Below, piece after piece: positions 46,079-54,176 of a stretch of 64,000 nt of DNA. The position numbers were made by a program, and so were the translations under genes. Numbering within the stretch: position 1 is the first letter of the stretch; each line of letters begins with the position of its first letter. The notes below the pieces were generated by a model. It saw only the letters and a list, made by a program, of their open reading frames with translations. It made no database searches and had not been told where the DNA came from. The stretch lies in NCBI RefSeq assembly GCF_029255545.1, contig NZ_JANLJJ010000094.1, forward strand, positions 1 through 64,000, in the 5' to 3' direction. This DNA comes from Ferrovibrio sp. (GTDB taxonomy: Bacteria > Pseudomonadota > Alphaproteobacteria > Ferrovibrionales > Ferrovibrionaceae).

Positions 46079-46864
46079 CTAGGCCACGGCTTGATCGATA
46101 TGCAGCAGCTCCATCAGGGCCGAGACATACGGCCCCACCTTCGGACTCTTGCGGCGCTCCATTGGGTTGTCGCGACCGGGAATATCGACGCGGATTTCCT
46201 CGATGATGGTGCCAGGGCGTTGGCTCATCACCAGAACGCGGTCGGATAGCGCGATCGCCTCGGCCAGATCGTGGGTGATGAACAGCGCTGTTTTCTGCGT
46301 CTCGGCCAGGGTGCGGCCGAGATCCTGCTGCAGCACCATCTTGGTCTGCGCGTCCAGTGCCGAGAACGGCTCGTCCATCAGCAGCACGGCCGGGTCGACC
46401 GCCAGAGTGCGCGCCATGGCGGCGCGCTGGCGCATGCCGCCCGACAGCTGGTGCGGATAATGGTGGATGAAATCCTGCAACCGACATTTCACCAGCAGCT
46501 CCTCGGCAATGCGGTGCCGGTCCTGGGTCGGCCGGCCTTGGATTTCCAGGCCGAGCTCGACATTCTCGCGGATCGTGCGCCAGGGCAGCAGAAGGTCCTT
46601 CTGCAGCATGAAGGCGACATGCTCGTTCGGCCTCGTCACCAGCTCACCGTCGACGAAGACCTCGCCGACCGAGGCCGGATCGAGGCCAGACCCCATGTTC
46701 AGCAAGGTGCTCTTGCCGCAGCCTGACGGGCCGATGATCGAGACCACCTCGCCATCGGCAACCGTGAAGCTGACATCCTGCACGGCAACCACCGGTGGAT
46801 CGATGCGTTTGCGCGCCGGGAAACGCTTGGTGACATTATGGAATTCAAGCCGGATGCGCGTCAT
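46079..46864 (-). CDS. ABC transporter ATPase (SsuB/TauB-type)
   Basis: A 261-residue ATPase: Walker A GPSGCGKSTLLNMGSGL (about 44-51), LLPWRTIRENVELGLE, signature [17 protein letters not shown], Walker B VLLMDEPFSALDAQTK. The ATG at 46864 overlaps the stop of the extradiol-like gene by one base (TGATG), giving coupled translation. It powers the importer with the two genes downstream. Confidence 0.93.
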   Translation of the reverse strand: MTRIRLEFHNVTKRFPARKRIDPPVVAVQDVSFTVADGEVVSIIGPSGCGKSTLLNMGSGLDPASVGEVFVDGELVTRPNEHVAFMLQKDLLLPWRTIRENVELGLEIQGRPTQDRHRIAEELLVKCRLQDFIHHYPHQLSGGMRQRAAMARTLAVDPAVLLMDEPFSALDAQTKMVLQQDLGRTLAETQKTALFITHDLAEAIALSDRVLVMSQRPGTIIEEIRVDIPGRDNPMERRKSPKVGPYVSALMELLHIDQAVA

Positions 46865-47823
46865 CAGCGTTTCTCCGTGAGGAAGCGGCCATCGGTGGCG
46901 GGCGGGCCGCTTTTCTGGCGCCGGGTATTGCCATCGATGCCGCCGGCCACCGCCCATTCGGCGAACACCGTGGGACCTGGCTCGAAATCGCGCGGCCGCC
47001 AGTTCTCGGTCAGCTCATCCTCGTCGGCGTAGTATTCCACCAGCGCGCCGGCGGGGTTCTTGAAGTACCAGAAATAGGCTGAAGAGATCGGATGCCGGCC
47101 CGGCCCAAGCTGGGTTTCCCAGCCGCAGCGCGAGATATGCAGGCCACCGCCGAATACCTCATGAATGTCGCGCACGGTGAACGCGATGTGGTTGAGGCCC
47201 CGGCGCGCCTCCGGCGTCTGCAGCAGGAACAGGTCGTGATGCCCGCCACGCGCCGCGCAGCGCATGAAATGGCCGCGGCCGGGGTAACGGTCGGAGAGAT
47301 GGAACCCAATCGACTGGTAAAACGCCGTCGCGGCCTCCAGCGCGTTGGTGAAGAACACCACATGCCCAACCTCGACCGGTTCGGCGCGGTCGTAGACCGG
47401 GCCCGGCGTATCCAGGCGACCGACATGGCCCCAGGCATTGGTGCCGGCGCCCTTCACCTGCAACGGCCGCTTGCGCGATACGCGCAGGCCCACGCCCATG
47501 CCATTCGGATCGATGGCAAACAGCGCGCCATCGGCCTCATAAAAGCTCCCGGCCTTCTGCATCGGCGCGCGCAAGGCGGTCAGATCGGCGATATCGTCCA
47601 CGCCCCAGATCACCTGGCGTAGGGTCGGGCCGTCCTCGAAGGCCGGCGGCAGGGCCGGATCATCCGCCAGCCGCACCCAGACTTCGCAGCCATTCAGCGT
47701 CTCGAAATCCTGGCCGGCGCCGTCCTCGCGCACCAGTTTCAGGCCCCAGTCGAGAAAGAACCTGCGGCAGGCCGCCAGATCCTCCACGCCATAGGTGATG
47801 CGGTCGATTCCCAGAATGCTCAT
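46864..47823 (-). CDS. Type I extradiol dioxygenase-like (VOC) protein
   Basis: A 319-residue two-domain vicinal-oxygen-chelate protein. Candidate metal ligands are H154 (VGHVVFF), H212 (LNHIAF) and E263 (ALVEYYAD), with spacing close to that of BphC-type 2,3-dihydroxybiphenyl dioxygenases (146/210/260). It would cleave a catecholic ring produced by the Rieske oxygenase. Of two tandem ATGs I prefer the second because GAGGGC then has normal spacing. It follows the reductase gene without a gap. Confidence 0.85.
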   Translation of the reverse strand: MSILGIDRITYGVEDLAACRRFFLDWGLKLVREDGAGQDFETLNGCEVWVRLADDPALPPAFEDGPTLRQVIWGVDDIADLTALRAPMQKAGSFYEADGALFAIDPNGMGVGLRVSRKRPLQVKGAGTNAWGHVGRLDTPGPVYDRAEPVEVGHVVFFTNALEAATAFYQSIGFHLSDRYPGRGHFMRCAARGGHHDLFLLQTPEARRGLNHIAFTVRDIHEVFGGGLHISRCGWETQLGPGRHPISSAYFWYFKNPAGALVEYYADEDELTENWRPRDFEPGPTVFAEWAVAGGIDGNTRRQKSGPPATDGRFLTEKR

Positions 47824-47830
47824 CATGCCC

Positions 47831-48805
47831 TCACGCAAGATCCAGGACCAGACGCTCGCCCTTGCAGCGCGAGACGCAGACCATCATCGATTTGTTCGCC
47901 GCCTGCTCGGCCTTGGTCAGCACCGAATCGCGATGATCGGGAACGCCTTCCAGCACGCGCACCTCGCAGGTGCCGCAGATGCCGTCCTGGCAAGAGCTGT
48001 CGATCTTTACGCCGTTGCTGGTCAGCACATCCAGCAGGCTACGATCGGCCGGCACATTCAACTCGCGGCCGCTGCGCCCCAGTACTACGGTGAAGTGGGC
48101 ATCGGCGCCGGCCGTCTCGATCTGTTTGGGCGAGAAATATTCGACATGGACGAATTGCTCTGGCAGCGAAGCGGTGGCCTTTTCATAGGCCGCCAGCATG
48201 CCACTCGGGCCGCAGCAGTAGAAATGCGTGCCGGCCGGCTGGGCGGCGATGATCGCGGCGACATCGATTGGCTTTCCGCCATGCTCTTCGTCGCAATGCA
48301 CATGCACCGGCTGGCCAAGAGCCTGCAGTTCGGCCAGAAAAGCGGCGCGCTGGCGGTTGCGCATCGCGTAATGCAGTTCGAACCCGTGCCCGAGGCGGCT
48401 TAAACGGCGCATCATGCAATAGAGCGGCGTGATGCCAATGCCGCCGGCGATGAAAACCACGCGGACGGCATCCTCGACCAACGGGAAATGGTTGCGCAGC
48501 GACGAAATCTTGATGACCTGGCCGACGCGGAGCTGGTTGTGGATATACAGCGAGCCGCCGCGGCTGGCCGGATCGAGGCCGACTCCAACCACATAGCAGC
48601 GCCGGTCTTCCGGATCGCCGCACAGCGAATAGCTGCGGGTGATGCCATTGGGCAGATGCAGGTCGATATGGGCGCCCGGTGCAAAGGCCGGCAGATCGTT
48701 GCCATCGGGGCGGCGCAGTTCAATACTGATGACGCCATCGGCCTCCCAGGCGATGCGGTGCACCCGCATCGGGAACGGCTCGGTGATGATGGCGGCATCG
48801 GACAT
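47831..48805 (-). CDS. Phthalate-dioxygenase-reductase-type oxidoreductase
   Basis: A 324-residue electron donor for a Rieske oxygenase. It has a flavin domain (HIDLHLPNGITRSYSLCGDPE), an NAD domain (VVFIAGGIGITPLYCMMRRL) and a C-terminal plant-type [2Fe-2S] site with CQDGICGTC and the last Cys in VCVSRC (about 272, 277, 280, 310). This order is that of VanB and phthalate dioxygenase reductase. The partner is the Rieske protein encoded at 49247. Confidence 0.93.
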   Translation of the reverse strand: MSDAAIITEPFPMRVHRIAWEADGVISIELRRPDGNDLPAFAPGAHIDLHLPNGITRSYSLCGDPEDRRCYVVGVGLDPASRGGSLYIHNQLRVGQVIKISSLRNHFPLVEDAVRVVFIAGGIGITPLYCMMRRLSRLGHGFELHYAMRNRQRAAFLAELQALGQPVHVHCDEEHGGKPIDVAAIIAAQPAGTHFYCCGPSGMLAAYEKATASLPEQFVHVEYFSPKQIETAGADAHFTVVLGRSGRELNVPADRSLLDVLTSNGVKIDSSCQDGICGTCEVRVLEGVPDHRDSVLTKAEQAANKSMMVCVSRCKGERLVLDLA

Positions 48806-48829
48806 TACGCTTCGGCTCCGGATAACAGG

Positions 48830-49240
48830 TCAAGCCCGCAGGTCGGCGGCAAGGTTGGCAAAGGCATCGACCTCGACCAGCAGATCGGGGAAGACCAAGC
48901 CGCTCACCTCAACCAGGGTCGAGCAGGGATAATGCGGCCGGAAGAACGCGGCGCGCGCGGCATTAACTTCGTCCTTGCGGCCGATATCGGTGACATAGAC
49001 CACCAACTTGTAGATATTGTGCGCGCCACCGCCGGCCGCCTCGACCAGTCCCTGGATTTTATCCAGGACCGCCAGCATCTGTCCCTCGACGCTGGCGCCG
49101 CCCATCGCCCTGCCGTCGCCGCCGCGCGCAGTCATGCCTGACAGCACCACCTCGTTGCCGATCACCAAGCCATTCGACCAGGTGGCATTCGGCGGCTCGG
49201 CCAGGTTGGGCGCGGCGATCTTGCGGCAGGCGGACGTCAT
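48830..49240 (-). CDS. RidA/YjgF-family protein
   Basis: A 136-residue enamine/imine-hydrolase-like protein: SNGLVIGNEVVLSGMTARGGDG, GQMLAVLDKIQGLVEAAGGGAHNIYKLVVYVTDIGRKDEVNAAR, and the C-terminal YPCSTLVEVSGLVFPDLLVEVDAFA. The presence of RidA in both aromatic clusters suggests that amino- or imino-bearing intermediates occur in each (inference). It lies between the Rieske and reductase genes. Confidence 0.88.
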   Translation of the reverse strand: MTSACRKIAAPNLAEPPNATWSNGLVIGNEVVLSGMTARGGDGRAMGGASVEGQMLAVLDKIQGLVEAAGGGAHNIYKLVVYVTDIGRKDEVNAARAAFFRPHYPCSTLVEVSGLVFPDLLVEVDAFANLAADLRA

Positions 49241-49246
49241 CGGGGC

Positions 49247-50293
49247 TTATTCCGCCGATCCAGCCGGCGCCAGAGTCGCAAGCTGCTCGACAGCCTGTTG
49301 GCGCAGCAGGCGACGCAGGCGCACCAGCCCCATATCGTGCTGGTAGAGAATTTCGCGCTGGTTGGCGTCGGGTTCCATCACCTCCAGCACCGTGCGGTCC
49401 TGTTCCAGCACATGCCAGTGACGTGCCTCCAGGCGGTTTTTATACAGGAAGCGCCAGGCGTCGCGCTGCCAGCCGCTGACCCTGCGGCAGCGCCAGTGCG
49501 TCACCGCCGCCACGCCCTCGGTGATCGGGGTGTACATGCCGACGATATGGAAATTTCCGCCCGGACCGCCGGTGACAGGATAGGGAATCTCCAGCCGCAG
49601 CCAATGCGCGCCGGTATCGCCGAATTCGGTCCAGTCGAAATTCACGTTGCGCTGGTCGGTCTTCTCGAACACGAAGCCGGTTTCGGTATCGCGAATCTGG
49701 AACTTGGCCCTGGTGTCGCCGAACGACATTGAATGCGATTGGCGATGCAGGTAGGTGCCATGCATCGGGTCCATCACGTTGTCGATCACATAGCGATAAT
49801 CGCCCTTCCATTCGGCATAGCAGACGAAGGAGCTGAATTCCGGCGAACTCAGTTCTTCCGGCAGCTCCAGCTTGGGCGGCGTCGGATGCTTCTCGTCGCC
49901 GACATAGGCGAAGATCATCTCATTGCGCTCCTGCGTCGGGAACACCTTGACGCATTGCATGCCTTCCAGCTTGCAGCCCGGGCTGCCTGGCACCGCGACG
50001 GCAACGCCGGCCTTGTCCACCTGCACGCCGTGATAGCCGCAGGCGATGCGATCATCCATCACGATGCCGACCGAAAGCGGCGCACCGCGATGCGGGCAAT
50101 GGTCCTCCAGCGCATGCAGCTGGCCCTGGAGATCCCGCCACAGCACCATCTTGTAACCGCAGCGGCGCAGCGAGACCGGCTTGTCGGCCACGAAACTGGA
50201 TGGGCAGATCGCATACCAGCGATTGCGCAGGCCCTTGGCCAGAAGGGCGTCGATGGCTTTATCCTCGGAACTGGTGCTGACAGTGCTGGACAT
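49247..50293 (-). CDS. Rieske non-heme iron oxygenase (VanA-type)
   Basis: A 348-residue ring-hydroxylating or demethylating oxygenase subunit. The Rieske cluster is C66-P-H68 and C85-G-Y-H88 (EDHCPHRGAP, ACGYHG). The mononuclear iron site is N172-D175-H178-H183 in DNVMDPMHGTYLH. Length and motif order match the VanA/phthalate oxygenase alpha-only class. It uses electrons from the reductase at 47831. Substrate unknown, but it is the likely first step of the second pathway. Confidence 0.93.
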   Translation of the reverse strand: MSSTVSTSSEDKAIDALLAKGLRNRWYAICPSSFVADKPVSLRRCGYKMVLWRDLQGQLHALEDHCPHRGAPLSVGIVMDDRIACGYHGVQVDKAGVAVAVPGSPGCKLEGMQCVKVFPTQERNEMIFAYVGDEKHPTPPKLELPEELSSPEFSSFVCYAEWKGDYRYVIDNVMDPMHGTYLHRQSHSMSFGDTRAKFQIRDTETGFVFEKTDQRNVNFDWTEFGDTGAHWLRLEIPYPVTGGPGGNFHIVGMYTPITEGVAAVTHWRCRRVSGWQRDAWRFLYKNRLEARHWHVLEQDRTVLEVMEPDANQREILYQHDMGLVRLRRLLRQQAVEQLATLAPAGSAE

Positions 50294-50332
50294 GGGGCTT
50301 CTCCGGGAAGTCAGGATCGGGCTGGGTCTGGA

Positions 50333-50566
50333 TCAGGCGATTTCGCTCAGGCGCTTCACTTCCTGGGCGAAGCTCTCCGGGGTCCACGGCTTGCCGCCCG
50401 GCGCCGGAACACAATCCTCGTTGAGGCGGCGCGCAATGCCCTCCAGATCATGCACGCCAGCGGCGTAGCAGCGCTCAATGGCATCGCCGAGCAGGTTCTC
50501 GTAGGTGTCCGGCTCGCGGCGGCGCGATTGGTGCGGATTCAGGTATTGCTGATGGGACTGCATCAT
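50333..50566 (-). CDS. Small recombinase-like HTH-domain protein
   Basis: A 77-residue protein: YENLLGDAIERCYAAGVHDLEGIARRLNEDCVPAPGGKPWTPESFAQEVKRLSEI. The second half resembles the short helical domain of serine recombinases that reads 'gene-to-be-recombined' contexts, but no catalytic domain exists. Similar small proteins occur beside Rieske oxygenases, so it may be a subunit or stabiliser (inference). AATGGAGGGAA precedes tandem ATGs; the start overlaps the stop of the upstream gene. Confidence 0.7.
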   Translation of the reverse strand: MMQSHQQYLNPHQSRRREPDTYENLLGDAIERCYAAGVHDLEGIARRLNEDCVPAPGGKPWTPESFAQEVKRLSEIA

Positions 50567-50889
50567 TTCCCTCCATTCCTTACGCGTTCGATGATCTTTT
50601 CGCGCACCGGCACGAAATCGTAGCTCGGCATGCATTCGGTGCGGAAAACGCCCCAGGCGGAGCGTTCCAGCTCGACATTCACTTCGGCAAGCTTGGACGG
50701 CGGCAGGCGCAGCGTGACGATCTGCCCGAAGCCCATCGCGACATACCAGGACACGACCTCGACGCCGGTCGGCGGAAAGCGGTCCCACCATTCGGCATCC
50801 TTCAGCTTGGTCTGGATCGCATCCAGATTGTTCGACTGGTCGTGCCGCAGGAACACGGTGAGGAGCATGCTTTCTGGAGCGTCGGTCAT
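50563..50889 (-). CDS. Small conserved-looking protein at operon head
   Basis: A 108-residue protein with a probable ferredoxin-like alpha/beta fold: SMLLTVFLRHDQSNNLDAIQTKLKDAEWWDRFPPTGVEVVSWYVAMGFGQIVTLRLPPSKLAEVNVELERSAWGVF. It looks like a dimeric alpha/beta-barrel protein. It is first in the twelve-gene operon and coupled to the small HTH protein by an ATGATG overlap. I chose the ATG at 50889; a GTG three codons upstream is possible. Confidence 0.7.
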   Translation of the reverse strand: MTDAPESMLLTVFLRHDQSNNLDAIQTKLKDAEWWDRFPPTGVEVVSWYVAMGFGQIVTLRLPPSKLAEVNVELERSAWGVFRTECMPSYDFVPVREKIIERVRNGGK

Positions 50890-50988
50890 GCGTGGCACGT
50901 CCTGCGGTCAGACGATCCGACGGTGCTGGCAACACCGGGGGGTGAAATTGGTCACTGGCGTCATTAGGCCCTGCTCACCTGCAATATT

Positions 50989-51006
50989 TGTTTCATTAGA
51001 GAAACA
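50989..51006. promoter_or_regulatory. Candidate IclR operator between divergent operons
   Basis: TGTTTC-ATTAGA-GAAACA has perfect 6-base arms and a 6-base spacer. It lies in the 193-base gap between the minus-strand operon and the aldehyde dehydrogenase gene. IclR proteins commonly bind such sites, and an IclR gene is in the operon. Confidence 0.5.
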
Positions 51007-51082
51007 TCATTTCTTATTTAAAACACGCTAGAGATTCGTTACGCTTTTGTAAAGTGGATTCTCCAGCCAGCAGCGAGCAGCG

Positions 51083-52549
51083 ATGTCTTCCCTTCCCCTT
51101 TATCTCGGCGGCGAATGGCGCATGGGCCGCGGAGCGCCGATCCTTACGCGCAATCCGCATGACAATGCCGCGCTGGCCGAGGTCTCCACCGCCGATGCCT
51201 CTGATGTCGGCGAGGCCGTTGCCCGCGCGCAGCAGGCAATGGCGGCGCCAGGCTGGCGCACCATGCTGCCGCATCAGCGCGCGCTGATCCTGCAGCGCAT
51301 TGCCGCATTGATCGAACGTGATGCCGAACGCCTGGCACAATTGCAACGGCAGGATAACGGCAAGCCGATCCATGAGACGCGTGCCCTGGTGGCGAGCGCC
51401 ATCGGCACTTTCCGCTATTTCGCCGCCGCCTGCGAAACCCTGGATGGCGATGTCACGCCGGCGCGCGGCGACTACCTATCGATGAGTCTCTATGAGCCGC
51501 TCGGCGTCGTGGCGGCGATCACGCCGTGGAATTCGCCGATCGCCAGCGAGGCGCAGAAAATCGCGCCGGCACTGGCTGCCGGCAACGCGGTGATCGTCAA
51601 GCCATCGGAACTCACGCCCTTGCTGGCGCTGGAACTGGCGAAACTGGCCACCGAAGCGGGCCTGCCGGAGGGCCTGCTGAGCGTGCTGCCCGGCACCGGC
51701 GCGATCACCGGAGCCGCCCTGGTGGCACATCCGGGCATCCGCAAGGTCAGCTTCACCGGCGGCACCGTCACCGGCCGCGCCATCGGCCGCGTCGCCGCCG
51801 ACAAGGTCATGCCGGTTTCGCTCGAACTGGGCGGTAAGTCGCCCAACATCGTGTTCGAGGATGCCGATATCGCGCAGGCGATCAATGGCGTGCTGTTCGG
51901 CATCTTTTCCAGCCAGGGCCAGTCCTGCATCGCCGGCTCACGCATCTTCGTGGCCCGCGGCATTTACGACCGCTTCGTGACTGAACTCACGCGCCGCACG
52001 CAGGCGCTGCGCATCGGCAACCCGGCCGAACCCTCGACTCAGATCGGTCCGCTGATCTCGCCGGAACATCTCGACAAGGTGAATGGCTACGTGCGGCTGG
52101 CGCGCGAGGAAGGTGGTCGCATCCTGTGCGGCGGCAGCCGACCCACCGATGCCGCGCTGGCGGCCGGCAACTATTTCCAGCCTGCGCTGGTCGATGGCCT
52201 GAGCAATGCCTGCCGCACGGCGCGCGAGGAAATCTTTGGTCCGGTCGGCGTTCTGCTGCCTTTTGATGGCGAAGACGATCTGGTCAGGCAGGCCAATGAC
52301 AGTGCCTACGGCCTCGCCTGCGGCATCTGGACCATCGATTACCGGCGCGCCTGGCGCATCGCCCGCGCGGTTGACGCCGGCACAGTGTGGATCAATACCT
52401 ACAAGCTGTTCAGCATCGCCACACCGTTCGGCGGCAATAAGGATAGCGGATTGGGCCGCGAGAAGGCGCTGGACGGATTACGCGCCTATATGCGCCAGAA
52501 AAGCCTGTATTGGGATATGAGCGGCCGGCCGCTGCCCTGGGCTGACTGA
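51083..52549 (+). CDS. Aldehyde dehydrogenase
   Basis: An NAD(P)-dependent aldehyde dehydrogenase of 488 residues. It has the catalytic Glu in SLELGGKSPNIVFEDAD (about 248), catalytic Cys in SSQGQSCIAGSR (about 282), and WNSPIASEAQKIAPALAAGNAVIVKPSE for cofactor binding. It probably oxidises a semialdehyde or benzaldehyde from the pathway. It is divergent from the Rieske operon and followed by an SDR gene after 29 bases. Confidence 0.93.
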   Translation: MSSLPLYLGGEWRMGRGAPILTRNPHDNAALAEVSTADASDVGEAVARAQQAMAAPGWRTMLPHQRALILQRIAALIERDAERLAQLQRQDNGKPIHETRALVASAIGTFRYFAAACETLDGDVTPARGDYLSMSLYEPLGVVAAITPWNSPIASEAQKIAPALAAGNAVIVKPSELTPLLALELAKLATEAGLPEGLLSVLPGTGAITGAALVAHPGIRKVSFTGGTVTGRAIGRVAADKVMPVSLELGGKSPNIVFEDADIAQAINGVLFGIFSSQGQSCIAGSRIFVARGIYDRFVTELTRRTQALRIGNPAEPSTQIGPLISPEHLDKVNGYVRLAREEGGRILCGGSRPTDAALAAGNYFQPALVDGLSNACRTAREEIFGPVGVLLPFDGEDDLVRQANDSAYGLACGIWTIDYRRAWRIARAVDAGTVWINTYKLFSIATPFGGNKDSGLGREKALDGLRAYMRQKSLYWDMSGRPLPWAD

Positions 52550-52578
52550 GACTGGGCTGATCAAGGGGAAGACACGTC

Positions 52579-53358
52579 ATGGATCTGGGCATCAGGGGTC
52601 GCACTGCCATCGTCTGCGCCGCCAGTCGCGGCCTGGGCCGCGCCTGCGCCGAGGCTTTGGCTGCCGAAGGCGTCAACCTCGTTCTGAATGCGCGTGGCGC
52701 TGAGGCATTGCAGAAAACTGCCACCGAGATTGCCGCGGCCCATGGCGTGCAGGTCACGTCGATCACCGGTGACATCGCAACGCCCGAAGGCCGCGCCGCA
52801 TTGCTGGCTGCCTGCCCCGCTCCCGATATCCTGGTCAACAATGCCGGCGGTCCGCCGCCGGGCAGACTGAACAGTTGGAGCGATGACGACTGGTCACAGG
52901 CCCTGAGCGGCAACCTGCGCGCGCCGGCGGCGATGATCGCGGCGATGATTGATGGCATGGCCGAACGTGGCTTTGGCCGCATCGTCAACATCACCTCCAG
53001 CGTGGTGCGCCATCCGATCGACATCCAGGGCCTGAGCGCCGCGGCGCGCGCCGGCCTGCATGGCCTGGTCAGCACGCTGGTGCGCGGGCATGTCGGCCAC
53101 AATGTCACGCTGAACAACATCCTGCCCGGCCCGTTCGCCACCGACCGGCTGATCAGCAACTTTGCCTTTCGCGCAAAGCAGCAGGGCGTTTCGCCGGACG
53201 AGGCCCTGGCCGCGCGCCGGGCCGAACTACCGGCCGGCCGTTTTGGCGAACCTGGCGAACTGGGCCGGCTCTGCGCCTTCCTGTGCAGCGCCCATGCCGG
53301 CTACATCTCGGGCCAGAGCATCCTGATCGATGGCGGAGCCCACCCGCAGATTCTCTAG
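52579..53358 (+). CDS. SDR-family protein lacking the usual catalytic tyrosine
   Basis: A 259-residue SDR with cofactor motif AASRGLGRACAEAL, NNAGG (about 94) and NITSSVVRHPID (Ser region). Where YxxxK is expected it reads GLSAAARAGLHGL, so neither the Tyr nor the Lys is present at the usual place. A group of 3-oxoacyl-ACP-reductase-like proteins shows this same change; their chemistry is unclear. AAGGGGAAGACACGTC precedes the ATG. Confidence 0.85.
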   Translation: MDLGIRGRTAIVCAASRGLGRACAEALAAEGVNLVLNARGAEALQKTATEIAAAHGVQVTSITGDIATPEGRAALLAACPAPDILVNNAGGPPPGRLNSWSDDDWSQALSGNLRAPAAMIAAMIDGMAERGFGRIVNITSSVVRHPIDIQGLSAAARAGLHGLVSTLVRGHVGHNVTLNNILPGPFATDRLISNFAFRAKQQGVSPDEALAARRAELPAGRFGEPGELGRLCAFLCSAHAGYISGQSILIDGGAHPQIL

Positions 53359-53363
53359 GGCCT

Positions 53364-54176
53364 CTAGAACTGTGCTGCTATCGCGGCGTTGAAGGCGTCG
53401 GGTTTTTCCAGATACAGCGCATGTCCCGCGCCGGCGATGACATGCACAGGCATGTCAGGCCGCAAAGACGCGATCTCAAGGTTGCGGGCCGGCGGCGTGA
53501 TCACGTCGGCATCACCGTAGATCACCTGCACCGGCAGGGCGGCAGGCAGGGTAGCAATGTCGGCCCGGATATCGCCGATAGACAGCATGCGCGCCGCCTG
53601 TGCGTAACCATCGGAACGGATCGCTGCCATCGTATCAACCACGGCACGCACCATCTGTGGCACCGCCTCGGGCCCCAGCAGCCGGGGCCCGCGCTTTTCC
53701 GCCATGCCGCGCGCCCCCAGCACGGCGACATCCTCCAGACGCTGCGCCAACAGGCGTTCGCGTTCTTTCGCCGCCAGAGCGGCATGGCCGGCGGCGATGC
53801 TGCTGAGCGCCAGCCTCAGCACCCGCGCGGGATGCAAAACGGCAAAGCGCGCCGCCATCAGGCAGCCCAGCGAATGGCCCACCAGATGGCAGCGCTCGAT
53901 ACCAAGTGCATCAAGGAAGACAGCAAGCGCGCCAGCATAATCGCTTGCGGAAGGGTGCACCTGCGGCAGCGGCGAGGACTCGCCGTACCCTGGCGCGTCC
54001 CAGGCGATCACTCGGTGCCTGGTCGAAAGCCCTGACAGCTGGTGCCGGAAGGAGCGGCCCGCCGAGCCGATGCCATGCAGCAGCACAAGCGGCGGGCCGT
54101 TACCGGCTTCCAGATATGATATGATCTGGTCACCCGCACGAATGCGGCGGGACGCCAGGACATCAGTAGCCGTCAT
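53364..54176 (-). CDS. Alpha/beta hydrolase
   Basis: A 270-residue hydrolase: oxyanion motif LLHGIGSAGRSF, nucleophile GHSLGCLMAARFAV (Ser about 105), Asp in VIYGDADVITPP and His in IAGAGHALYLEKPD. In aromatic clusters such enzymes cleave meta-cleavage products or enol-lactones (MhpC/PcaD type). It is coupled to the cupin gene by a 4-base overlap and converges on the SDR gene with a 5-base gap. Confidence 0.9.
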   Translation of the reverse strand: MTATDVLASRRIRAGDQIISYLEAGNGPPLVLLHGIGSAGRSFRHQLSGLSTRHRVIAWDAPGYGESSPLPQVHPSASDYAGALAVFLDALGIERCHLVGHSLGCLMAARFAVLHPARVLRLALSSIAAGHAALAAKERERLLAQRLEDVAVLGARGMAEKRGPRLLGPEAVPQMVRAVVDTMAAIRSDGYAQAARMLSIGDIRADIATLPAALPVQVIYGDADVITPPARNLEIASLRPDMPVHVIAGAGHALYLEKPDAFNAAIAAQF

